Source: an uncultured Rhizobiaceae group bacterium
Lineage (GTDB): Bacteria; Pseudomonadota; Alphaproteobacteria; Rhizobiales; Rhizobiaceae
Reading direction: 5' to 3'
DNA: 64,000 bases
NCBI GenBank assembly: GCA_937930845.1
Contig: CALHBJ010000004.1
Coordinates: forward strand, 62,001 to 126,000
The position numbers and the translations under genes were made by a program. This document shows, one piece after another, positions 38,006 through 46,386 of the stretch. Position 1 is the first letter of the stretch. The number at the start of each line of letters is the position of its first letter. The notes beneath the pieces were generated by a model. That model had not been told where the DNA came from, searched no databases, and saw nothing but the letters and a program-made list of their open reading frames with translations.

Positions 38006-38039
38006 ATTTCTTTGATGATTGTATCAAAAGGATAAATTT
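38002..38039. promoter_or_regulatory. Candidate operator: two ATAAATTT direct repeats flanking TTTGAT-N6-ATCAAA
   Basis: Read directly upstream of the PotD-like gene; same half-site as 37051-37081. Confidence 0.45.
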
Positions 38040-38167
38040 TAATAATATCGCAAACTGACGTTAGACTTTTGTCTGTTGGGGATCATCGGTCCGATAATAA
38101 ATTCTAAATTGTGGTGCAGACCGATGCCAATGTGGAAGTATTGAAACGGGAGCTAAGGAAAAAGACC

Positions 38168-39301
38168 ATGACATTTAAGGCTACAGATATCTTGAAGCCC
38201 ACACGCCGCGAGATTTTGAAGATTTCGGGTGCAGCGGCATTGAGCGCACCGTTCGTGAGCCGGGCCTGGGCTCAGGTGACTGAAATCAATATGTTGGCTT
38301 GGTATGGCCATGGCGAAGCTGACATTGTGGGGGAGTATGAGGCGGCCAATAATGTGAAATTCAAGCCCAAATATTATGCCGGTGGCGACAATATGCTGGC
38401 CTTGATTGCCCAGTCACCTCCCGGCACATATGACCTTATTCTTTCCGATGGCGAATTTGTGCAGCAGCTGAACGCGGCTGGCTATATCGAAGAAATGAAT
38501 GCGGCGGACTATCCCTTTGATGACATGCTGCATTCGGACTTTGAGAAATTCCCGGGCCATTGGAAAGACGACAAGCTCTATTCCATGATCCTGCGCGGCG
38601 GTCATCTGGGCGTTTCCTACAACAAGAATTCTGTGTCTGCAGAAGAAGCCGCCAGCTATAAATGTTTTTGGAAACCGGAGTTGAAGGGCAAGGTTGGCCA
38701 TTTCGACTGGCACTTGCCCAGCCTTGGAATGATGAGTCTTTACAACGGGAACGCGGCGTCGCTTTTCGATGTGGATGAAGCGGCCTGGACCAAGTTGAAA
38801 GAAACTACCCTGTCGCTGCGGCCGCAGGTTGGCGGCTTCTTCGATTATGGCGGCACCTTCAACTCACTGAAAAACGGTGAGATGCAGGCCATGTGTGGCA
38901 TTGGTGACTGGATCACAGGTGTTCTGGAACGGGATGGTGCGCCGGTTGCGTCCGTAATTCCAAAAGAAGGTGGCATTCAGTTTACGGAGAGCTATTCCAT
39001 CGGCAAGGGATCTGAAAAAGCCGACGAGGTGACAAAATTCATCCAGTACATGATGTCTGCGGACGGCCAAGTGAAGTCAGCCCAGATGAAAGCCTATCCT
39101 GGATTCTGTGTGACCAAAGCCGGGCGCGCGAAACTGCAGGAAGTAGACCCCAAAGAAGCTGCGCGTTCAGGACAGGTTGAGGGCAATTCAAATGACCCCA
39201 TCGCCCTGATCAATGAAGGCCGTATTCATTATCGCGACATTCCTAAGCAGCAATCGCTTGAGGACTGGAACGACTTCTGGTCGGAATACAAGAACGCCTA
39301 A
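38168..39301 (+). CDS. Extracellular solute-binding protein, PotD-like, Tat-type signal
   Basis: MTFKATDILKPTRREILKISGAAALSAPFVSRAWA; ARQxYAGGDNMLALIAQSPPGTYDLILSDGEFVQQLNAAG; ATG at 38168 preferred over 38111. Confidence 0.88.
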   Translation: MTFKATDILKPTRREILKISGAAALSAPFVSRAWAQVTEINMLAWYGHGEADIVGEYEAANNVKFKPKYYAGGDNMLALIAQSPPGTYDLILSDGEFVQQLNAAGYIEEMNAADYPFDDMLHSDFEKFPGHWKDDKLYSMILRGGHLGVSYNKNSVSAEEAASYKCFWKPELKGKVGHFDWHLPSLGMMSLYNGNAASLFDVDEAAWTKLKETTLSLRPQVGGFFDYGGTFNSLKNGEMQAMCGIGDWITGVLERDGAPVASVIPKEGGIQFTESYSIGKGSEKADEVTKFIQYMMSADGQVKSAQMKAYPGFCVTKAGRAKLQEVDPKEAARSGQVEGNSNDPIALINEGRIHYRDIPKQQSLEDWNDFWSEYKNA

Positions 39302-39333
39302 GCGTCAAAATGGCATAAGGGGAGGCGGCGTGG

Positions 39334-40269
39334 TTGCGCCAGCCTCCCCGATACCTGACCTTTCGGGTCTATCAAGGAGTGGACTTGTCGCAGCTCAATC
39401 CCGTCCAGAACGCTTCGCCAACTGAACGTCGCATGGACATATTTGCCTTGACGTGGCGTCTGCCAATCATCGTTTGGCAGATATTGTTTTTTGTCGGGCC
39501 GCTCTTGTTCATGGTCGCCATGTCGTTCTTCCTGGTGAAGAATTACGTGATGCAGGAGACCTTTGTTTTCGACAATTGGTCGAAAATGTTCTCCAGAGGG
39601 TATTTCCGCGACAGCTATTTTCTAACCCTGTTCCTGGCAACGCTGTCCACCATCGTGGCCTCGCTTGTGGCGTTTCCAGCATCCTTTGCGCTTGCTTTCA
39701 AAGTGTCGGAATCCACACGGCGCTGGGCCTTGTTCCTGCTCATTATTCCGTTTTTCACCAGCTATCTGGTGCGGATTTTTGCCTGGTATGTCATCCTGGC
39801 TGAATCAGGGGCGATCAATGCGGTGTTGTCCACAATTGGCCTTAGGCCTTACACAATGCTGAACACCAAATTCGGCACGATTGTTGGCTACATGACCCTG
39901 ACATTGCCGTTGGTGGTTGTTTTGCAGACGTTTTCGCTTGCCAATGTTGACCGCAATCTGGTGCAGGCGGCCCACAATCTGGGGTGTTCGCCATGGCGCA
40001 CGGTTTACACCGTTATCATTCCCCTGGCGAAAACCGGTCTGATCGTTGCTGCGCTGTTTTGTTTCATATTGTCTTTTGGTGACTTTGTGAGCCCCTATTA
40101 TCTGGGCGGGTCGAAACCGCCGACCTTGCCGATATTGATCATCGATACCACAAAATCCGGCCAACAATGGCCGCGGGCGGCGGTGATTGCCGTGGTTATG
40201 ATGGCGACATTGATCACCATAGCCTTTGCGGCCATTACGCTGGCTTATCGTAAGCGGGCAAGCCGATGA
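39334..40269 (+). CDS. ABC transporter permease, PotB-like
   Basis: YFRDSYFLTLFLATLSTIVASLVAFPASFALAFKV; QAAHNLGCSPWRTVYTVIIPLAKTGLIVA (EAA loop); ATG at 39433 is also plausible. Confidence 0.87.
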   Translation: MRQPPRYLTFRVYQGVDLSQLNPVQNASPTERRMDIFALTWRLPIIVWQILFFVGPLLFMVAMSFFLVKNYVMQETFVFDNWSKMFSRGYFRDSYFLTLFLATLSTIVASLVAFPASFALAFKVSESTRRWALFLLIIPFFTSYLVRIFAWYVILAESGAINAVLSTIGLRPYTMLNTKFGTIVGYMTLTLPLVVVLQTFSLANVDRNLVQAAHNLGCSPWRTVYTVIIPLAKTGLIVAALFCFILSFGDFVSPYYLGGSKPPTLPILIIDTTKSGQQWPRAAVIAVVMMATLITIAFAAITLAYRKRASR

Positions 40270-41063
40270 GATCTTCAAGCTTTCTCAGTGGAATATTGCG
40301 CGGCTATACGGTGTTGATGTTTGCCTTTGTCTTTGCGCCAATTGCATTTAGCGTGATCTTCTCGTTCAACTCCGCGCGCTTCCCAACCATCCCGTTGGAA
40401 TCCTTTACCCTGCATTGGTATCAAACGATCTGGGCTGACCCCGATGTTTGGGAGGCGTTGCGAAACAGTGTGATTGTTTCCCTGTGCACATCGGTCTTGG
40501 CAACGGCGCTTGGGTTCGCCACGGCCTATACCGATTATCGATATAATTTCCGGTTCAAGAGTGCTTATCTGGCACTGGTTCTGTTGCCCCCCACGATTCC
40601 GCTGATCATCATGGCGCTGGCGATGTTGGCTTGGTTTTCCAAGATTGGCGCGTCCGGCGAATTGTGGTCGATCATCATTGCCCACACCGTTCTGGCGGCC
40701 CCGTTTGCGATGGCGATTACCCGCTTGCGGCTGAACCAGATGGACAAGGATCTGGAATCTGCGGCCTGGAATTTGGGCGCCAGTGAATGGCGCGCCATGC
40801 GCGAAGTCATCATTCCGTTTTGCAAACCCGCGCTTATTTCAGCGGCGTTTTTGACTGCAGCGGTCTCGTTCGATGAATTTGCAATCGCCTGGTTTGTTTC
40901 AGGATTGAACAAGACCGTTCCCGTGCTCATCCTGGAAATTGTTCAGGGCAATATCGACCCGCAGGTGAACGCCATCGGCACGCTGGTGTTTATGGTTTCG
41001 ATCACCCTTGTTGTGGCCGCACAGGTATTTTTCTCACTTCGTCAAAGCAAGAGCAGCACATGA
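40266..41063 (+). CDS. ABC transporter permease, PotC-like
   Basis: AALRNSVIVSLCTSVLATALG context; SAAWNLGASEWRAMREVIIPFCKPALISAAFLTAAVSFDEFAIAWFVSG. Confidence 0.9.
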   Translation: MRSSSFLSGILRGYTVLMFAFVFAPIAFSVIFSFNSARFPTIPLESFTLHWYQTIWADPDVWEALRNSVIVSLCTSVLATALGFATAYTDYRYNFRFKSAYLALVLLPPTIPLIIMALAMLAWFSKIGASGELWSIIIAHTVLAAPFAMAITRLRLNQMDKDLESAAWNLGASEWRAMREVIIPFCKPALISAAFLTAAVSFDEFAIAWFVSGLNKTVPVLILEIVQGNIDPQVNAIGTLVFMVSITLVVAAQVFFSLRQSKSST

Positions 41064-42166
41064 GTACCCCCCTCGTTTCAATGGAAAATGTTGACAAGAA
41101 CTTTGGCACTTTCACAGCGGTTCGGAACCTGAATCTGACAATCGACAAAGGTGAGTTTGTCGCGATTATGGGAACATCGGGTTGTGGCAAAACCACAACA
41201 TTGCGGATGTTGGCTGGTCTGGAACAACCGTCGGCGGGGACAATTCGCATCGCCGGCAAACTGATGAATGATGTGCGCCCCCATGAACGTGACACGCCAA
41301 TGGTGTGGCAATCATTGGCTTTGTTCCCTTTTCTCAATGCGCGCGAGAATGTGGAATTTGGTCTGAAAATGCGAAACCAGCCAGCTGATTTGCGGCGCAA
41401 GAAAGCGCTTGATTGGCTGGACCGTCTGGGCGTGGCCGAATTTGCCGAACGCAATGTGGAAACTTTGTCGGGTGGTCAAAAGCAGCGGGTGGCACTGGCC
41501 CGGTCTCTGGTCACGGAACCGCAACTCTTATTGCTCGACGAGCCGCTTTCGGCGCTCGATGCGCATCTGGTGATCAGAATGCAGTCTGTGCTCACCAAAT
41601 TGCAGCGCGAACTGGGTATCACATTTGTCTATGTGACCCATTCCCAGTCGGAGGCATTTGCCATGGCCGACCGGGTCATCATCATGTCGAATGGAGAAAT
41701 TGCTCAAACCGGTTTGCCGCGGGATATTTACCGAGAGCCGGCAAACCGTTTCGTGGCTGAATTCGTTGGCCGCAACAATATTATCAGCGGTGACGTGCGC
41801 AAAGTTACGGGCAAGAAAATTGAGATTGTTTCGCCAACGGGCACCTTCAAACTCAATGCCGGTGGCGGAACCAGTGCCGGGGTTGTGCCAGCGGTGGGGG
41901 AGTCCGTTGCATTTGTGATCGCGGCTGACCTGGTGGAAATTACCCGCACCCGACCCAAAGCCGACAATGTGGTTGAATGCAGTTTGATTTCCGAAGAGTT
42001 TATCGGGGCCATGGTCACGCTGTTTTTGGAAACGGAAGATGGCACCGAGTTCAAAGTGCAGTTGCAGGAAAGGGAATTGGCCACCCTGGACCACAATGGC
42101 GGCGGCTCGTTCTATCTTGGTTGGCAGGCGGCAAGTGCGCACCTGTTGCCAAATGAGGCGGTGTGA
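41060..42166 (+). CDS. ABC transporter ATP-binding protein, PotA-like
   Basis: IMGTSGCGKTTTLRMLAGLEQPSAGTI; VETLSGGQKQRVALARSLVTEPQLLLLDEPLSALDAHL; C-terminal TOBE-like domain. Confidence 0.94.
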   Translation: MSTPLVSMENVDKNFGTFTAVRNLNLTIDKGEFVAIMGTSGCGKTTTLRMLAGLEQPSAGTIRIAGKLMNDVRPHERDTPMVWQSLALFPFLNARENVEFGLKMRNQPADLRRKKALDWLDRLGVAEFAERNVETLSGGQKQRVALARSLVTEPQLLLLDEPLSALDAHLVIRMQSVLTKLQRELGITFVYVTHSQSEAFAMADRVIIMSNGEIAQTGLPRDIYREPANRFVAEFVGRNNIISGDVRKVTGKKIEIVSPTGTFKLNAGGGTSAGVVPAVGESVAFVIAADLVEITRTRPKADNVVECSLISEEFIGAMVTLFLETEDGTEFKVQLQERELATLDHNGGGSFYLGWQAASAHLLPNEAV

Positions 42167-43047
42167 TGATCCTTAACCCAATTCCCTGGCCAAATGGTGC
42201 AAAATGCGCTTGCGCAATCACCTTTGATATGGATGCGGATAGTTTGATCCATGTATCGCGTCCCAATGATGGCCATCAACGGTTATATCCCATTTCCATG
42301 GGGCGATATGGCCCCACGGTCGCTGTTCCGCGCATCCTGGAAACCTATCGGCGGCTGGGGTTGAAGCAGTCCTTCTTTATTCCCGGCTGGTGCCTTGAAA
42401 ATTATCCCGATGCGGTTGAAGCGATTCTCAAGGGCGGCCATGAAATTGGCCATCACGGCTGGATTCATGAAGACCCCATTGTCACAGCTGGTGGACAGCG
42501 CGAGCCGTTCGAAAAAGCACTGCGTGCCCATGAGAAAATCTGCGGGCGGCGGCCAAAAGGGTATCGGGCGCCGGTCTACAACGTTACGCCCGAAGTCGTC
42601 GATCTGCTGATCGAGCATGGCTTCGATTATGACAGTTCCCTGATGGCGGACGATATTCCCTACCGGATGAAAACGGATGCGGGCGTGCTCTATGAAATGC
42701 CGGTGCATTGGGGAACCGATGACTGGCCGCCTTTCGCCCATTATGACGAAATTGGGTATATGATGCCCGTGCGTTCCCCAAGTGCGGGGCTGGCCGGATT
42801 CTGGGAGGAATTTGAAGCGCAATATGAAGCGGGCGGATTTTTCATGCTGATTGTCCATCCGTTTCTGACCGGACGGTTGGCGCGTTGGCGGCTGGTGGAA
42901 CAATGGTTGGAAAACATTCTCAACAGCCATGATGTCTGGTTTGCACCACTTGAAGAGATTTGCGACCATGTGAAATCCGTTGAACAGGCGGGCACTGCAA
43001 AAATTCGAACCGAAAATCTCCCCTATTATGACATCCCGCAGAAATGA
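42163..43047 (+). CDS. NodB/polysaccharide-deacetylase-fold hydrolase (PuuE/PgdA/cyclic-imidase-like)
   Basis: ACAITFDMDADSLIHV; GGHEIGHHGWIHEDP; GYRAPVYNVTPEVVDLLIEHGFDYDSSLMADDIPYRM. Confidence 0.85.
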   Translation: MMILNPIPWPNGAKCACAITFDMDADSLIHVSRPNDGHQRLYPISMGRYGPTVAVPRILETYRRLGLKQSFFIPGWCLENYPDAVEAILKGGHEIGHHGWIHEDPIVTAGGQREPFEKALRAHEKICGRRPKGYRAPVYNVTPEVVDLLIEHGFDYDSSLMADDIPYRMKTDAGVLYEMPVHWGTDDWPPFAHYDEIGYMMPVRSPSAGLAGFWEEFEAQYEAGGFFMLIVHPFLTGRLARWRLVEQWLENILNSHDVWFAPLEEICDHVKSVEQAGTAKIRTENLPYYDIPQK

Positions 43048-43064
43048 GATGCTGAGGAAAACCC

Positions 43065-43514
43065 ATGCTGGACGACGTTGACCGTAAGTATCTCGATCTT
43101 GCCTACGCGGAAGCAAAGGCAGGGTTTGACGAGGGGGGGTGCCCGATTGGCAGCGTGTTGGCCCGTGGCAGCGCGTTAATCGCCCAGGGGAGAAACCAGC
43201 GCGTGCAGGGGGGTGACCCCATCGCCCATGGTGAAATGGATTGCCTGCGCAAGGCGGGGCGTCAAAAATCCTATCGCGGTATGACGCTCTATACATCCTT
43301 GTCGCCGTGCATGATGTGTTCTGGCACAATTGTGCAATTCGGCATTCAGCGGGTTGTTGTGGGGGAGAACATCAATTTTGGCGGCAATGAAGAATTTCTG
43401 CGTGAACGCGGCGTTGAGGTTATCGTTGTGAATGACAATAATTGCATCGCGCTTATGAAGCGTTTCATTGAAGAGAAGCCGCAATTGTGGGCCGAAGATA
43501 TTGCCGAGGAATAG
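43065..43514 (+). CDS. Nucleobase deaminase resembling yeast-type cytosine deaminase
   Basis: DEGGCPIGSVLARG, HGEMDCLRKAGR (HxE), LYTSLSPCMMCSGTIVQFGIQRVVVGENINF (PCxxC), C-terminus RFIEEKPQLWAEDIAEE. Confidence 0.85.
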   Translation: MLDDVDRKYLDLAYAEAKAGFDEGGCPIGSVLARGSALIAQGRNQRVQGGDPIAHGEMDCLRKAGRQKSYRGMTLYTSLSPCMMCSGTIVQFGIQRVVVGENINFGGNEEFLRERGVEVIVVNDNNCIALMKRFIEEKPQLWAEDIAEE

Positions 43515-43562
43515 TCGAGATCGATAAGGCGCGGCGCGCGCGGTTTTCGTTGAAAGTGCAGC

Positions 43563-44255
43563 ATGGATAAACCTCACTACGAGCCTGCCATTCCCGATGG
43601 GACCAATGGAACTGCCACCCAGGCCATTTCTGCCGATGGTCATAGCGAATTAGGCAAGCGCTACATGATTCCCGCACGACAGGGGCGTGCGGTGCGGCTT
43701 CAAAAAGGCCAAAGGCTGCGCATCATCAATCCTAGGGGCAATCAGGTTTGCGATTTCTTTGCCCTTGTCGAAAATACGCCGTTTGAATTTCTGTCGATGG
43801 AACATTGCCGCACCGCGCTTGGCCGCATCTATGTGCGATCAGGCGATGTGCTTGTGACCAACCGCCGACGACCGCTTATTGAAATTGTCGAAGACACGTC
43901 GCCAGGCGTCCATGATATCCTCATCGCCTGTTGTGATCAGCCCAGATACGAGCAACTGGGTGCTAAGGGGTATCACGACAATTGCGCGGATAATTTCAGG
44001 ATGAGCCTTTCTGCCATCGGCGCACCAATTGCCCATGTGCCAAGCCCATTCAACATCTGGATGAACATTCCTGTATCTCCAGAAGGAGACTATGCGTGGG
44101 AACCTCCGGTCTCAACTCCTGGCGATCACATCGTCTTAAAGGCGCATCAGGATTGCATTGCAGTCATGTGCGCCTGTCCGCAGGACATGACGCCAGTGAA
44201 TGGCAAGGATGCGGTGCCGAGCGAACTTGAATTTCAAGTGGACGCGGCTCCTTAA
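43563..44255 (+). CDS. DUF1989 / urea carboxylase-associated family protein
   Basis: IPARQGRAVRLQKGQRLRIINPRGNQVCDFFAL; SGDVLVTNRRRPLIEIVEDTSPGVHDILIACCD; YHDNCADNF. Confidence 0.85.
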   Translation: MDKPHYEPAIPDGTNGTATQAISADGHSELGKRYMIPARQGRAVRLQKGQRLRIINPRGNQVCDFFALVENTPFEFLSMEHCRTALGRIYVRSGDVLVTNRRRPLIEIVEDTSPGVHDILIACCDQPRYEQLGAKGYHDNCADNFRMSLSAIGAPIAHVPSPFNIWMNIPVSPEGDYAWEPPVSTPGDHIVLKAHQDCIAVMCACPQDMTPVNGKDAVPSELEFQVDAAP

Positions 44256-44485
44256 GGTAAGCGTGTGTGCCAGCCGGTGATCGTTGGCACTTATTGGTCG
44301 CACAGCAAATGCCGCTGCCTTTGCAAGGCATATTGATTGGTGAATGAAGCAACAAGGTCGTGGCTTTTCACCGCTGCGCTGACTTGCTATGAGCGCCGGG
44401 CAGACCGTTGCCCTGGGGTCGCCACGTTGACCAATATGAGGCATCCCACGGCAAGCGCATCAAAATGCAATGAACCGGAATTGAA

Positions 44486-45535
44486 ATGAAGCAAGGTATT
44501 GTCTATCGGCCGCAAGGTTTTGACATGGAGCAAAAAAACGATGTTTTTGATGCTCCGCGTTTTGCCGTTGCACCGATGATGGATTGGACGGATCGCCATT
44601 GTCGGTATTTTCACCGGCTGATGACCCGTCACGCCTTGCTGTATACCGAGATGGTGGTTGCCGATGCGTTGTTGCATGGGGATGTGCCGCGGCATTTGGC
44701 CTTTGATGCGCTGGAACATCCACTTGCCCTGCAATTGGGTGGATCGGAGCCGACGAAGCTGGCGCAAGCTGTTCAGATTGCAGCGGACTGGGGATATGAC
44801 GAGATTAACCTCAATGTGGGCTGTCCGTCTGACCGGGTTCAGTCCGGCACATTTGGGGCTTGCCTGATGCGTGAGCCTGACCTGGTGGCGCGTTGCGTTG
44901 AGGCCATGAAAGCGGTCAGCGATGTGCCGGTTACGGTGAAATGCCGAATTGGCGTTGATGAGCAGGACGAGGAAGTCGCGCTCGATATTCTTGCCGACAG
45001 GGTTTTCGATGCTGGTTGCGATGCGCTTTGGGTGCATGCCCGCAAAGCCTGGTTGCAAGGCCTGTCACCAAAACAAAATCGCGACGTCCCGCCTTTGAAT
45101 TACGATCGCGTATTTAGGTTGAAAGCACGATTTGGCGACCGGTTTATCGGTCTCAATGGAGGGCTTGCCGATCTGGTTGAGGCCAAGGCGCATCTTGGAA
45201 AAGTGGATGGCATCATGCTGGGGCGCGAGGCCTATCAAAACTGTGCAATATTGTTGGATGTGGATCGGCTGATTTATGCCGATGCCCGTGCGCCCAACGG
45301 GTTTTCAGAAATCTGCGCAGCGATGATGGACTACACGGCCAGGCACATTGCCGGCGGGGGCAGGGTGCACCACGTGACCCGGCACATGATCAGCCTGTTT
45401 CATGGCCTGCCGGGCGCGCGTCGCTATCGGCAAATTTTAACCGTGGAAGCCAGCCAGCCCGATGCAACAGAGGAAGTCATTGCCCGCGCGTTTGAAGCCG
45501 TTGACCGGCAGGCGCTGAAGCCAACGGCGGCATGA
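44486..45535 (+). CDS. dusA: tRNA-dihydrouridine(20/20a) synthase
   Basis: FAVAPMMDWTDRHCRYFHRLMTRHALLYTEMVVADALLHG; INLNVGCPSDRVQSGTFGACLM. Confidence 0.95.
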   Translation: MKQGIVYRPQGFDMEQKNDVFDAPRFAVAPMMDWTDRHCRYFHRLMTRHALLYTEMVVADALLHGDVPRHLAFDALEHPLALQLGGSEPTKLAQAVQIAADWGYDEINLNVGCPSDRVQSGTFGACLMREPDLVARCVEAMKAVSDVPVTVKCRIGVDEQDEEVALDILADRVFDAGCDALWVHARKAWLQGLSPKQNRDVPPLNYDRVFRLKARFGDRFIGLNGGLADLVEAKAHLGKVDGIMLGREAYQNCAILLDVDRLIYADARAPNGFSEICAAMMDYTARHIAGGGRVHHVTRHMISLFHGLPGARRYRQILTVEASQPDATEEVIARAFEAVDRQALKPTAA

Positions 45536-45726
45536 TGCATCGTTAACCCTGTTTCGAAATTAATTCCCCGATTTACTGTTAACGCTTGATTAACCACCAA
45601 GGCATTTGGCACGCTGTTGCTTGACGAAAGACAGCGAGCGTGTCGGGGTTATCATCTGATCCACCGGCTCATTGTCACCTGTGAAGCTCGTGTTGGCGGC
45701 ATTTGCCGCTGCGAAAAGGTGATATC

Positions 45727-46386
45727 ATGCGAGATATATTTTTGAACTGGAAACGTGCCGCGGTTGCCATTGGCTGCGCGGTGGTTTTGGCATTTTCTTT
45801 CCATGGCAGTGTCCAGGATGCCCAGGCCCGGGACGGGCAGCGCGGATATAAGTCCAGTGGTGGCCACAAGGCTGGCCGTGGAAACAGATCTGGCAGGAAT
45901 TACAGGTCCGGCAAGGGCTTTCGCAATTCCGGTTCTGGCAATCGCCAATACAGCCGGAAATATAAGTCTTATCGCGGAACCAGCGGGCGCAGTTTTCGCA
46001 GGCACGGCCATTACGGGTTGAGCACGCGCTCACGCTATAATTCATTTGCGCGCCAATCGGGTCAGTTTCAGGGCCCAAATGACAATGCGGAGCTGATTGA
46101 TGCCATCCGGGGTAGTGGGGGCAATACCGTGGGCAACATCAACGCTTATGAGGGCGAAGACCTGTCTTCTTCGGGACTGCGCGAACAGGCTTCAATTGGT
46201 GTCATTCGTGCACCGGCCAAAATTTTGAGTGTGTCGAATGATCTGAAGGTTTTGGGCGAAAAAAGAGCGGCCCGCCGGGAAGCGCTTTTTGATGAGGCTA
46301 CAGATCTTCCAAACATTCGCTTCTATCGCCCCAATGAGGCCTATGACCGGCGCTTTCCAAGCGTGGTTTATTTGCGCAGCCGCTGA
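45727..46386 (+). CDS. Hypothetical secreted basic Gly/Ser/Arg-rich protein
   Basis: MRDIFLNWKRAAVAIGCAVVLAFSFHGSVQDAQARDG signal peptide; GGHKAGRGNRSGRNYRSGKGFRNSGSGNRQYSRKYKSYRGTSGRSFRRHG. Confidence 0.7.
   Translation: MRDIFLNWKRAAVAIGCAVVLAFSFHGSVQDAQARDGQRGYKSSGGHKAGRGNRSGRNYRSGKGFRNSGSGNRQYSRKYKSYRGTSGRSFRRHGHYGLSTRSRYNSFARQSGQFQGPNDNAELIDAIRGSGGNTVGNINAYEGEDLSSSGLREQASIGVIRAPAKILSVSNDLKVLGEKRAARREALFDEATDLPNIRFYRPNEAYDRRFPSVVYLRSR

Noticed and set aside
42283-43329. 348-aa minus-strand ORF
   Set aside because: Antisense to the NodB-fold hydrolase and deaminase genes, which have clear motifs.
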